In this document: in pieces, positions 19,334 through 26,284 of the stretch
Layout of the letters: every line of letters begins with the position of its first letter
Position numbering within the stretch: position 1 is the stretch's first letter
NCBI RefSeq assembly: GCF_001294465.1
Contig: NZ_LGAA01000014.1
Coordinates: 1-64,000 of the forward strand
Reading direction: 5' to 3'
Source of the DNA: Moellerella wisconsensis ATCC 35017
GTDB lineage: Bacteria; Pseudomonadota; Gammaproteobacteria; Enterobacterales; Enterobacteriaceae
Length of the DNA: 64,000 nucleotides
The notes under the pieces: model-generated
What the model was told of the DNA's origin: nothing
Database searches by the model: none
Seen by the model: the letters and a program-made list of their open reading frames with translations, nothing else
Program-made: the position numbers and the translations under genes

Positions 19334-20617
19334 AGTGAGCGCCGTAAAACCCCGTCCTTTTAGGTCGGGGATATAAGGCGTGCAGTTGACTTTATCTGTA
19401 AATAATGCCAGTGTTTTACACAATATACTGTGAGAATGTAAGAATGAAGCGCGCATATAAATATCGGTTTTACCCAACATCTGAACAGGCTGAGCTTTTA
19501 GCTCAGACGTTCGGCTGTGTGCGTTTCGTCTATAACTCAATCCTGCGCTGGCGTACTACGACCGTCAAGAAAAAATCAGCTATACGCAAGCCAGTTCAAA
19601 ACTCACCGCAATGAAAGAAAATACTGATTTTTCATGGCTTAATGACGTTAGTTCGGTTCCATTGCAACAAGCTCTGCGTCACCAACAATCAGCTTTTGCT
19701 AACTTCTTTGCTGGTCGCACCAAATACCCAACCTTCAAAAGTAAGCACCATAGGCAATCAGCGACCTTCATGAGTACGGCTTTCAAGTACCGCGACAGTA
19801 AGCTATACATGGCTAAAAGCAAAGAGCCGTTAGATATTCGTTGGAGTCGTGAATTGCCCTCCACGCCGTCAAGTATCACTATTTCCAAAGACTCGGCAGG
19901 GAGATACTTTGCATCGTGCCTTTGCGAGTTTGAACCTAAATCACTGCCTATTTCAGCAAAAACAGTTGGCATAGATGTAGGTTTAAAAGATTTGTTTGTC
20001 ACTGACACTGGATTTAAAACAGGCAATCCCCGCCACACTGCAAAATATGCAAAACGTTTAGCCTTGCTACAGCGGCGATTGAGCAAAAAGAAAAAAGGCT
20101 CAAGTAATCGCGCTAAAGCAAAACTAAAAGTTGCAAAACTCCACGCAAAAATAGCCGATTGCCGCATGGATAACTTGCACAAGTTATCCCGTAGACTGAT
20201 TAACGAAAACCAAGTTGTCTGCGTTGAATCTCTGAAAGTGAAAAATATGATCCGCAACCCTAAATTATCTAAAGCGATAGCAGACGCTAGTTGGAGTGAA
20301 TTTGTGCGCCAACTTGAATATAAGGCTGAATGGTCTGGACGTTCCTTAGTTGCTATAGAGCAGTTCTTCCCATCTTCAAAGCGTTGCCATTGTTGCGGTT
20401 ATACACTGTCTAAACTGGCGTTAAATACACGGTCTTGGGTATGCCCTGAGTGCAATACTGAGCATGACCGTGATATTAACGCTGCAAAAAACATCAAAGC
20501 CGCTGGTCTAGCGGTGTTAGCCCTTGGAGAGTTTGTAAATCCTAAATTGCATCACGCGGCCTAGGTTAGACTCTGTGAATTGGGAATCCCCTTCCTTTAG
20601 GGAGGGGAGCAGTCAAC
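19334..20617 (+). mobile_element. IS200/IS605-group element carrying only tnpB (IS1341-like)
   Basis: About 1284 bp are inserted in sglT without target duplication: removing them restores the symporter frame exactly. Both ends have subterminal hairpins: CCCCGTCC/GGTCGGGG at 19350-19370 and CCCCTTCC/GGGAGGGG at 20588-20607. The right end finishes ...CAGTCAAC, containing TCAA as in IS608-like right cleavage sites. The left flank is TTTTTTATC. Boundaries can slide by one base (19333-20616). There is no tnpA, so movement would need a transposase in trans. Confidence 0.93.
19444..20564 (+). pseudogene. tnpB: TnpB (RuvC-like RNA-guided nuclease family), frameshifted near the N-terminus
   Basis: The start MKRAYKYRFYPTSEQAELLA at 19444 is typical TnpB. 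The frame breaks near 19553-19565, within the segment that should read RWRT..YYDRQEKISY; the downstream frame carries YYDRQEKISYTQASSKL and continues to the stop. The distal part keeps the RuvC set: Asp in GIDVGLKDL, Glu in VCVESLKVK, Asp in HDRDINAAKN, plus the zinc finger CHCC...CPEC. TnpB is an RNA-guided DNA nuclease that keeps the element in place; it is not itself the transposase. About 25 N-terminal codons would need an internal restart or frameshift to be joined. Confidence 0.9.
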
Positions 20618-20748
20618 GCGGGAGACCCATAACCCGACACTAATGATAATGGCCACATATACGATGAAGATCGCATAATCTAATACGCTCAGCCCAATAC
20701 CTTCAGTTTGCATTGCTACATACCTTTATGAATTGATAAACGGCGCCA

Positions 20749-20764
20749 GTGTAAACGTTTCCAC
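20749..20764. promoter_or_regulatory. GalR/GalS-type operator upstream of sglT
   Basis: GTGTAAACGTTTCCAC fits the enterobacterial gal operator consensus GTGNAANCGNTTNCAC at every defined position. It lies 36 bp upstream of the sglT start codon at 20713. That supports galactose as the symporter's substrate. A CRP-like half site (TCACA at 20787-20791) lies further upstream but is weak. Confidence 0.8.
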
Positions 20765-20949
20765 TACCGAGGTGTGTATTATTTGTCACATTTTTAACTA
20801 CGTTGACTAAATCTTTGTTAAAAGGAGGGATTGATCACAATTCGAGTCAGATTGAATCATTCAATGGGGGAGTCATTTATCGGCTGATTCGGTGGCTGAG
20901 GGGGGGATATTCGCTAGCGTCACCGTGTTATTATCGTGCTTTCATGCGG

Positions 20950-20981
20950 TTGCCATATTATTGCCATATTATTGCCATATT
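20950..20981. repeat. 11-bp tandem array, 3 units
   Basis: TTGCCATATTA occurs twice and is followed by TTGCCATATT. Degenerate copies (TGCCGCCATAG, CGCCATATTGCCG) continue to about 21012. Confidence 0.85.
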
Positions 20982-21063
20982 GCCGCCATAGTGTCGCCGT
21001 CGCCATATTGCCGCTTGGCATCAGTGGGGGAATGATCGGCTGGTGCACAACGGGCATAATATT

Positions 21064-21105
21064 CATTTCTCATTTCTCATTTCTCATTTCTCATTTCTCA
21101 TTTCT
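21064..21105. repeat. heptamer tandem array CATTTCT, 6 units
   Basis: Six perfect copies of CATTTCT follow each other, then CATTGAATCATTGAA. No gene overlaps it. Confidence 0.95.
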
Positions 21106-21292
21106 CATTGAATCATTGAAAAAAGGGCCATTAGTCTCTATTATAATCGGTTCTAAAAAGGGCGCTTAATCAGAGGTGAAAAACCTAGGATTAAGATTTC
21201 CGAGATTTTACCATCCACCACTTTTGAATCGCAGCACTGATATCCATCATTGAGGTTGATTTAGAATAAAATAATAATGGATAATCAATAAC

Positions 21293-21784
21293 ATGCTAAA
21301 TAATTATGTTTTACGTAGTGTTCGTTACATGCTGGATTTGAGCGATGCGAAGATGGTTCAGATTGTTAAACTGGCTGATTTAGACGTCACACAAGCCGAG
21401 ATGGTCAGCTGGCTGAAGAAAGATAATGAAGAAGGTTACGCCCCGTGCGACGATAAAGTGATGGAGCATTTTTTAAATGGTCTGATCTTCTTCCGTCGCG
21501 GCAGAGATGAAAATCATCCGCTGCCTGAGCTAGAAACTCGCATGACTAACAATATTATCTTGAAAAAACTGCGAGTGGCTTTTGAACTGAAAGACACGGA
21601 TATGCTTGAAATCTATGAAAAAGTTGATTTTCGCGTTTCCAAACCTGAGCTGAGCGCGGTGTTCCGTAAGCCGGGTCATAAAAATTACCGCGATTGTGGC
21701 GATCAATTATTACGCTACTTCCTGAAAGGTTTGACGGTGGTTATTCGTGGCGTTTCGCCTGATGACAAGAAAAAAAGTAAATAA
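21293..21784 (+). CDS. yehS: YehS family protein (DUF1456)
   Basis: The 163-residue product has two copies of the DUF1456 unit. The first starts LNNYVLRSVRYMLDLSDAKM and contains WLKKDNEEGY and FLNGLIFFRRG. The second, near residue 80, reads NNIILKKLRVAFELKDTDML and contains ACG-DQLLRYFLKGL-like sequence. Order and length match E. coli YehS. The family is conserved in gamma-proteobacteria without an established function. The Shine-Dalgarno sequence is weak. A large hairpin terminator follows at 21951. Confidence 0.92.
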   Translation: MLNNYVLRSVRYMLDLSDAKMVQIVKLADLDVTQAEMVSWLKKDNEEGYAPCDDKVMEHFLNGLIFFRRGRDENHPLPELETRMTNNIILKKLRVAFELKDTDMLEIYEKVDFRVSKPELSAVFRKPGHKNYRDCGDQLLRYFLKGLTVVIRGVSPDDKKKSK

Positions 21785-21829
21785 TATTAGCGTATCACAA
21801 CAGCAGCGCGCCAAAAGTCGCGAGTTCTA

Positions 21830-21905
21830 AGCGGCACAAAATGAGCAGCACAAAATGAGCCGCATAGCATGAGCCACCGCTAAAAATTAGCCGCCCAAAA
21901 TAAGC
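21830..21905. repeat. 14-bp tandem repeats, degenerate
   Basis: AGCGGCACAAAATG, AGCAGCACAAAATG and AGCCGCATAGCATG follow in register, then looser copies (AGCCACCGCTAAAAATT, AGCCGCCCAAAATA). They fill the gap after yehS. Confidence 0.8.
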
Positions 21906-21950
21906 GTCTAAGAATAGATTAATACGCTAATGTGTTAATCCAGAACGACT

Positions 21951-22025
21951 AAAAAAAGCCATCATTCATGGCTGTTAGCCCGGTAATTTACGCCCGGCGA
22001 AACAGTGCAGGAAGATGGCTTTTTT
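21951..22025. terminator. nested hairpins after yehS, possible bidirectional terminator
   Basis: AAAAAAGCCATC (to 21963) pairs with GATGGCTTTTTT (from 22014), a U-rich terminator arm for yehS. An inner hairpin AGCCAT-CATTC-ATGGCT at 21958-21974 competes for the same left arm; on the minus strand that inner hairpin is itself followed by seven T. The two folds exclude each other, as in an attenuator. A small RNA reading toward the fhu genes or away from them cannot be excluded. Confidence 0.65.
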
Positions 22026-22033
22026 GTTGGCTT

Positions 22034-22290
22034 AGCCTATACGTCGCGAAATGAACCCGGCTAGCGCGCTGATAGCTAAGCCGGTAATAGATTAACTGAT
22101 TGATAGGTTAAGTGGCTGATAGCGTAGCGGTTAATAGGTTAAAGCCTATACGTCGTGAAATGAAACCGGCTAAAGCGCTGATAGCTAAGCCGGTAATAGC
22201 TCAACTGATTGATAGGCTAAGCCAGTAATAGATTAATTGATTGATAGGCTAAGTGGCTGATAGCTTAGCGGTCAATAGTCTAAACTATTA
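22034..22290. repeat. imperfect direct repeat, period about 109 bp
   Basis: The block starting AGCCTATACGTCG at 22034 returns at 22143 with few changes. Inside it shorter phrases recur (GATTGATAGGYTAAG four times, CTGATAGCKTAGC). It fills the space before the fhuB stop. No gene is seen in it. Confidence 0.85.
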
Positions 22291-22318
22291 ATCGCTTAAC
22301 GCGGCGATAACGCCGCCA

Positions 22319-24346
22319 TTAACGGCGGCGGTTGAGCAGCATTAATCCCAAGAAGTAACCGCCCCCCAGTATCGCCACCAGTGTTCCTGCCGCAATTTGA
22401 CGCGGAAAAATCAGCGTTTGTCCGAGCCAATCTGCCCACACCATTAAACAGGCTCCGATTAGGCTGCCGATAATCAACTGGGCTTTAACCTGTTGTGCGC
22501 CCAGCAATACCGCCATGTGCGGTGCCACTAGGCCGATAAAGGCTAATGGGCCGACCGTTGAGGTGACTAACGCACAGAGTAATGCGACTAAAATCAGCAG
22601 GATCATACTGGCGCGTTCGGTGGCTAATCCGCGCGCTTGGGCAAAACTGCGACCGATAGATATTAATGTTAACCCGCGTGCCAGCAGCAAAACCACACCG
22701 GCGATAAGCCCAATCGCCAGGCTAAACAGCAGGGCATGCTGCTCGCTGACGCGATAAGTTGAGCCGGAAAGCCACAATAAAATTTTGTAGCTGCTAAGGG
22801 TGCCTTTGGCTAAAAAGAACTGTACAAAGGCTTCTAGACTGGCGGTCAGTGAGATACCGATTAAAATCAGGCTGGCAGGGGCAAATTTTTGGCGTTTGCC
22901 TAAGGCCAGCAAGAGCATCAGCACCATGCCGCTGCCCAGCAGGGCTATTCCCCATTGTGAGGTTTGGATCGTGCTGCCGACCAGCAGGCTGAAAAACACC
23001 AAGGCAAAGGTGGCGCCGGAAGATACGCCAAGAATATCTGGGCTGGCGAGGGGGTTATAAATCATTCGTTGTAAAATAGTGCCGGCTAGCGCTAAGGCGA
23101 TACCGGAAAATATCGCGGCTAATAAGCGTGGCCAGCGTAATGACCATTGATAAGGTAATGGCCATTGCCAGCTTCCTTCCCAGAGCCAAGCGCTATCGGA
23201 CTGATTTAATTGCATAAAGATGCTAACAGCTAAGCCAGCGATCAATACTAAGATGATTAAACTCAGGGTATAAACCGATAATTTTGGGGTCAGTGGCGTC
23301 AGCGAAACGCTCAGCTGATCTTGCGCTTGTGTTTTTTTGCGGCTAAACCAAATCAGTGCCGGTGCGCCGATAGCGGCGGCAGTTACTCCACTGGGGATCA
23401 CGGTGTTAAGCCATACGCTGAGTAGCATCGATAGGCTGTCGGTGAGCAGTAATAGCGCTGAACCGAGCAAAAAACTGGCGAACAGTTCGTTGCGTGCGGT
23501 GCGGATACCGAAGGCGCGCACCATATTAGGTGCCAGTAAGCCGATAAAGCTGATCATGCCCACCGCGGTTATCGAAATGGAGACTAACCAGGTGGCGAGA
23601 ATAATAAACAGTGAAAAAATCGGCAATACAGCCAAGCCACGGGCTTCTGCGCCTTGATGGCCTAATCTCAGCAGGGTGAGAATGCGAGGCGCAAAGAAAA
23701 AAATCGCCAGTACCGGAACCGCGCGCGGTAATAGCCATAAAACGGTGTCCCAGCCGTCTTGGGCGAGATCTCCGGCGCCCCACATAAAGATATTTTGGGC
23801 AAATTGTGAATTCAGCGTAATTAAGGCGGTCGCGATGGCGCCGAATAAAATGTTCACCACCATGCCAGAAACAATCAATGGCAGCCCAGTCATATTGCGT
23901 AGGCCGGCAATCATCACCACCAAACTAAAGGCAAATAATGCCCCCACCATGGCCGCCATCGCGCTGTAATCGGCTACCCAGTCAGTAAACCAGATATTGA
24001 TCACCACGAGGGCTAACCAAGCGCCGGACGAGGTACCCAATGTGAGCGGTGAAGTTAAATTGTTTTGGGTCAGTTGCTGCATCAAGCTGCCGGTGACCCC
24101 CAATAAACCACCGATTAATAATGTGATAGCCAGTCGTGGTAACTGCGCCTGTTGCCAATATACGCTGGCAAAGCTGCCTTGAGCGGGATCTGCCGATGCT
24201 TGAGCGCCACCAAATTGCAGCCATAATTGTTGCCATACCGGCAGGGGGGATTCAATGTTTAAGCTCAATAGACTGAGTAAAACGATGGCGCCCAGACTGC
24301 CATAAGTGAGACCAAAAACACGGCCAATAGGAGATTGTTTTTTCAT
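22319..24346 (-). CDS. fhuB: Fe3+-hydroxamate permease, fused two-domain FecCD type
   Basis: The 675-residue protein contains two tandem FecCD permease halves, each with about ten spans. The two copies show matching motifs, for example LTSPLTLGTSSGAWLALV in the first half and YNPLASPDILGVSSGATFAL in the second. Each half has the ABC-coupling loop (ARGLAV in the first, ARGLATERAS in the second). FhuB is the inner-membrane channel that takes ferric siderophores from FhuD using ATP hydrolysis by FhuC. It is last in the receptor-fhuC-fhuD-fhuB order, 2 bp after the fhuD stop. Confidence 0.95.
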   Translation of the reverse strand: MKKQSPIGRVFGLTYGSLGAIVLLSLLSLNIESPLPVWQQLWLQFGGAQASADPAQGSFASVYWQQAQLPRLAITLLIGGLLGVTGSLMQQLTQNNLTSPLTLGTSSGAWLALVVINIWFTDWVADYSAMAAMVGALFAFSLVVMIAGLRNMTGLPLIVSGMVVNILFGAIATALITLNSQFAQNIFMWGAGDLAQDGWDTVLWLLPRAVPVLAIFFFAPRILTLLRLGHQGAEARGLAVLPIFSLFIILATWLVSISITAVGMISFIGLLAPNMVRAFGIRTARNELFASFLLGSALLLLTDSLSMLLSVWLNTVIPSGVTAAAIGAPALIWFSRKKTQAQDQLSVSLTPLTPKLSVYTLSLIILVLIAGLAVSIFMQLNQSDSAWLWEGSWQWPLPYQWSLRWPRLLAAIFSGIALALAGTILQRMIYNPLASPDILGVSSGATFALVFFSLLVGSTIQTSQWGIALLGSGMVLMLLLALGKRQKFAPASLILIGISLTASLEAFVQFFLAKGTLSSYKILLWLSGSTYRVSEQHALLFSLAIGLIAGVVLLLARGLTLISIGRSFAQARGLATERASMILLILVALLCALVTSTVGPLAFIGLVAPHMAVLLGAQQVKAQLIIGSLIGACLMVWADWLGQTLIFPRQIAAGTLVAILGGGYFLGLMLLNRRR

Positions 24347-24348
24347 GG

Positions 24349-25302
24349 TTAATTATTCTGAGTCGATGCGGGGGCAACCGCCAGCAAGCTCTGAGTGATT
24401 GCTTCTGCCATCCGTTGTAATGAGGTTATGCCGCCATAATTCCATACCGGCGGCACCGAATGCATGCGGCCTTGGCGGACAAAAGGCATGGCTTGCCATA
24501 AAACGGAGTGCTGTAATTTGGCTTCATCGGGAAACGGCAAAATATATAACACATAGCCGTCGGTAATATTCTGTAATTGATTCATTCGTCGCTGCTCGGT
24601 TCCCCAAGGCTGGGGTGGCAAGGGGATAGCGGTAGTTAATCCTAAGCGGTCGAGAACATATTGAGTCGTGGAGTTTTGGTTATATAAAAACACCGTGGAG
24701 AGGTTCGAAAAACGCATGACTGCCACCTCGGGCATCACGGGAAAGGCGTGTTGCAGTTGGGCGTTGAGCTGCGCAAAATGCTGGTTTAACTCGGTGATTT
24801 TTTGTTCCGCTAGCGCGGATTTGCCAAATCGTTGGGCGAGCGTCTGGAAATGGGCAATAGCCACCGGACCGGCATCATCTTGTTGGGCAAAATTAGGCAG
24901 ATAAAGCACCGGAGCAATCCGCTCAAGTATCGGCAGCAGATCCTGCTGTGAAGCTGAGGCGAGAATAATATCGGGCTTTAAGGCGGCAATTTTTTCCAGA
25001 TTCGGCTCTGCTCGGGTACCGACCTCTTGGATCACCTCAGGGGCTGCGGGCTGTACCACCCACTGATTATAGCTGGCAATCTCGGTTGCCCCGACGGGAA
25101 TAATGTCTAAGGTCAGGAGTTGTTCCAGCAGATCCCAATCTAATACCACGACTCGCTGAGGAAGGGGCTGATCGGCCGTCGTCTTAGAGGCTGTACTCGA
25201 GGATGCCAAGACGCGGGAGGAGGGTTGCTGGGCAGCGAACGCGGCGCTCAGAGTAAGCAAACATCCTAGCCATAAGGTCAAAATAGGAGGAATTATGCGC
25301 AT
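24349..25302 (-). CDS. fhuD: periplasmic Fe3+-hydroxamate-binding protein
   Basis: The 317-residue product starts with a signal peptide (MRIIPPILTLWLGCLLTLSAAFA, cleavage near residue 24). The mature part shows the class III binding-protein fold: VVVLDWDLLEQLLTLDIIPVG at the start, GTRAEPNLEKIAALKPDIIL, and a long helix linker before the C-terminal lobe. It carries ferric hydroxamate from the receptor to FhuB. It overlaps the fhuC end by 10 bases. Length and motifs match enterobacterial FhuD. Confidence 0.92.
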   Translation of the reverse strand: MRIIPPILTLWLGCLLTLSAAFAAQQPSSRVLASSSTASKTTADQPLPQRVVVLDWDLLEQLLTLDIIPVGATEIASYNQWVVQPAAPEVIQEVGTRAEPNLEKIAALKPDIILASASQQDLLPILERIAPVLYLPNFAQQDDAGPVAIAHFQTLAQRFGKSALAEQKITELNQHFAQLNAQLQHAFPVMPEVAVMRFSNLSTVFLYNQNSTTQYVLDRLGLTTAIPLPPQPWGTEQRRMNQLQNITDGYVLYILPFPDEAKLQHSVLWQAMPFVRQGRMHSVPPVWNYGGITSLQRMAEAITQSLLAVAPASTQNN

Positions 25303-26084
25303 ACGATGGCCACCTTACGACCTTGTGTTTCGGCACTCAGGGCGTGGTCTGGATGATCAATCAGCTTAATCGGGGTGTCGTATAACGCGGATAAGCGCGG
25401 TTCATCATTTAACAGTTGCGCCGAGCCGGCAAAATCAACGCGACCTTTTTTTAACGCCACAATATGGGTGGCAAAGCGCAGGGCTAAGTTAAGATCATGC
25501 AAAATAACGATAATCCCTACGCCTTGGGTGCGTTGTAATTCGCTTAATAGCTGCATTAATTGGTATTGATGCTGGATATCTAAGGCGGAGGTCGGTTCGT
25601 CGAGGATCAGGATCGGCGATTGCTGGGCTAATAACATGGCCACCCATGCGCGTTGGCGTTCACCGCCGGATAAATGATCCGCTAATACCGAGGCAAACGC
25701 GCTGACGCCAGCGTGTTCCATGGCTTGGTCAACAATCTGATCGTCCGCTTTACGCCAGCGCCCCAGTGCACCGCGCCATGGAAAACGAGCCAGTTTAACC
25801 AGTTCTCTGACGGTAAGCCCTGCCGAGGCGGGTAATTTTTGCGGCAGAAATGCTATCTGCTTAGCCAGATCGCGCGGTTTATAGCCTGAAATATCATGGC
25901 CATTTAAACAAATGCTGCCGGTATCGGGGGTCATCTGTCCGGCTAATAAGCTAACCAGGGTTGATTTTCCTGAGCCATTATGGCCGAGGATCACCGTCAG
26001 TTCTGAATCGGGGATACTCAACTGATCAATGGCTAAAATGGTGCGTTCGCTGCGTATAATCTGTAGATCAGAAAGTTCAAACAT
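25293..26084 (-). CDS. fhuC: Fe3+-hydroxamate ABC transporter ATPase
   Basis: The 263-residue ATPase has Walker A GHNGSGKST near residue 35, signature LSGGERQR, Walker B ILILDEPTSALD, and the switch His in VILHDLNLA. It energises FhuB. Its start codon lies at the edge of a decamer repeat array, so the natural ribosome-binding region is made of repeat sequence. It precedes fhuD and fhuB on the same strand. Confidence 0.95.
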   Translation of the reverse strand: MFELSDLQIIRSERTILAIDQLSIPDSELTVILGHNGSGKSTLVSLLAGQMTPDTGSICLNGHDISGYKPRDLAKQIAFLPQKLPASAGLTVRELVKLARFPWRGALGRWRKADDQIVDQAMEHAGVSAFASVLADHLSGGERQRAWVAMLLAQQSPILILDEPTSALDIQHQYQLMQLLSELQRTQGVGIIVILHDLNLALRFATHIVALKKGRVDFAGSAQLLNDEPRLSALYDTPIKLIDHPDHALSAETQGRKVAIVCA

Positions 26085-26152
26085 AGTGACTCATAGCGAT
26101 ATATAGTGATTTATAGTGACTGCTAGTAACTTGTAGCGACTGATTGTCACTG
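26083..26152. repeat. decamer array at the fhuC start, 7 units
   Basis: Seven 10-bp units in register resemble ATAGTGACTC (ATAGCGATAT, ATAGTGATTT, ATAGTGACTG, CTAGTAACTT, GTAGCGACTG, ATTGTCACTG). The first unit overlaps the fhuC start codon. Copy-number change here would alter the distance between an upstream hairpin (TTAACCCGGT/ACCGGGTTAA, 26191-26219) and fhuC. Confidence 0.85.
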
Positions 26153-26284
26153 TTCCGGGCAACAGCGCTCGGTTGATGTTATTCCATTCATTAACCCGGT
26201 TAGTTTTTCACCGGGTTAATTTTAAAGGCATAATTTTATGGCTAGGCGACAAGCTAAGCCCAAAGCCACGAGCGACCCCACCGA

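Larger units (their letters stand above)
17798..20713 (-). pseudogene. sglT: Na+/galactose symporter (vSGLT-type), split by an IS
   Basis: The first 32 codons lie at 20713-20618 (MQTEGIGLSV to GLWVSR), and the remaining 511 lie at 19333-17798 (DKKGVKKGTKDYFLAGK onward). Joined, they make 543 residues, the length of Vibrio SglT, with the same order GLWVSR-DKKG-DYFLAGK. The SSS family couples Na+ to sugar uptake. Family blocks are clear: ANISAEQFIGMSGSG, NLYYWGFNQYIIQRALAAK, FAALAAAIVSSLASMLNS and YTGLVSPGILAVFLLGLFWK. The insertion separates the first membrane span from the rest, so no intact symporter is made. An open frame runs on into the IS to 19540, but those codons are antisense IS sequence. 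Confidence 0.95.
20765..21292. other. non-coding region with short tandem arrays
   Basis: This lies between the divergent sglT and yehS. It holds an 11-bp array (TTGCCATATTA, three units, 20950-20981), further loose GCCATA phrases to about 21012, and a heptamer array CATTTCT, six perfect units at 21064-21105. The yehS promoter should be in the last 150 bp, but no clear -35/-10 is seen. Confidence 0.75.

Noticed and set aside
17798-19540. A continuous 580-codon symporter frame starting at 19540
   Set aside because: Codons upstream of 19333 are antisense IS sequence; the native N-terminus is found beyond the IS at 20618-20713.
19679-20257. A 192-codon minus-strand frame inside tnpB
   Set aside because: It is antisense to conserved TnpB sequence and has no recognisable protein features.
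22515-24182. Several plus-strand frames of 60-106 codons across fhuB
   Set aside because: All are antisense shadows of a clear permease gene.
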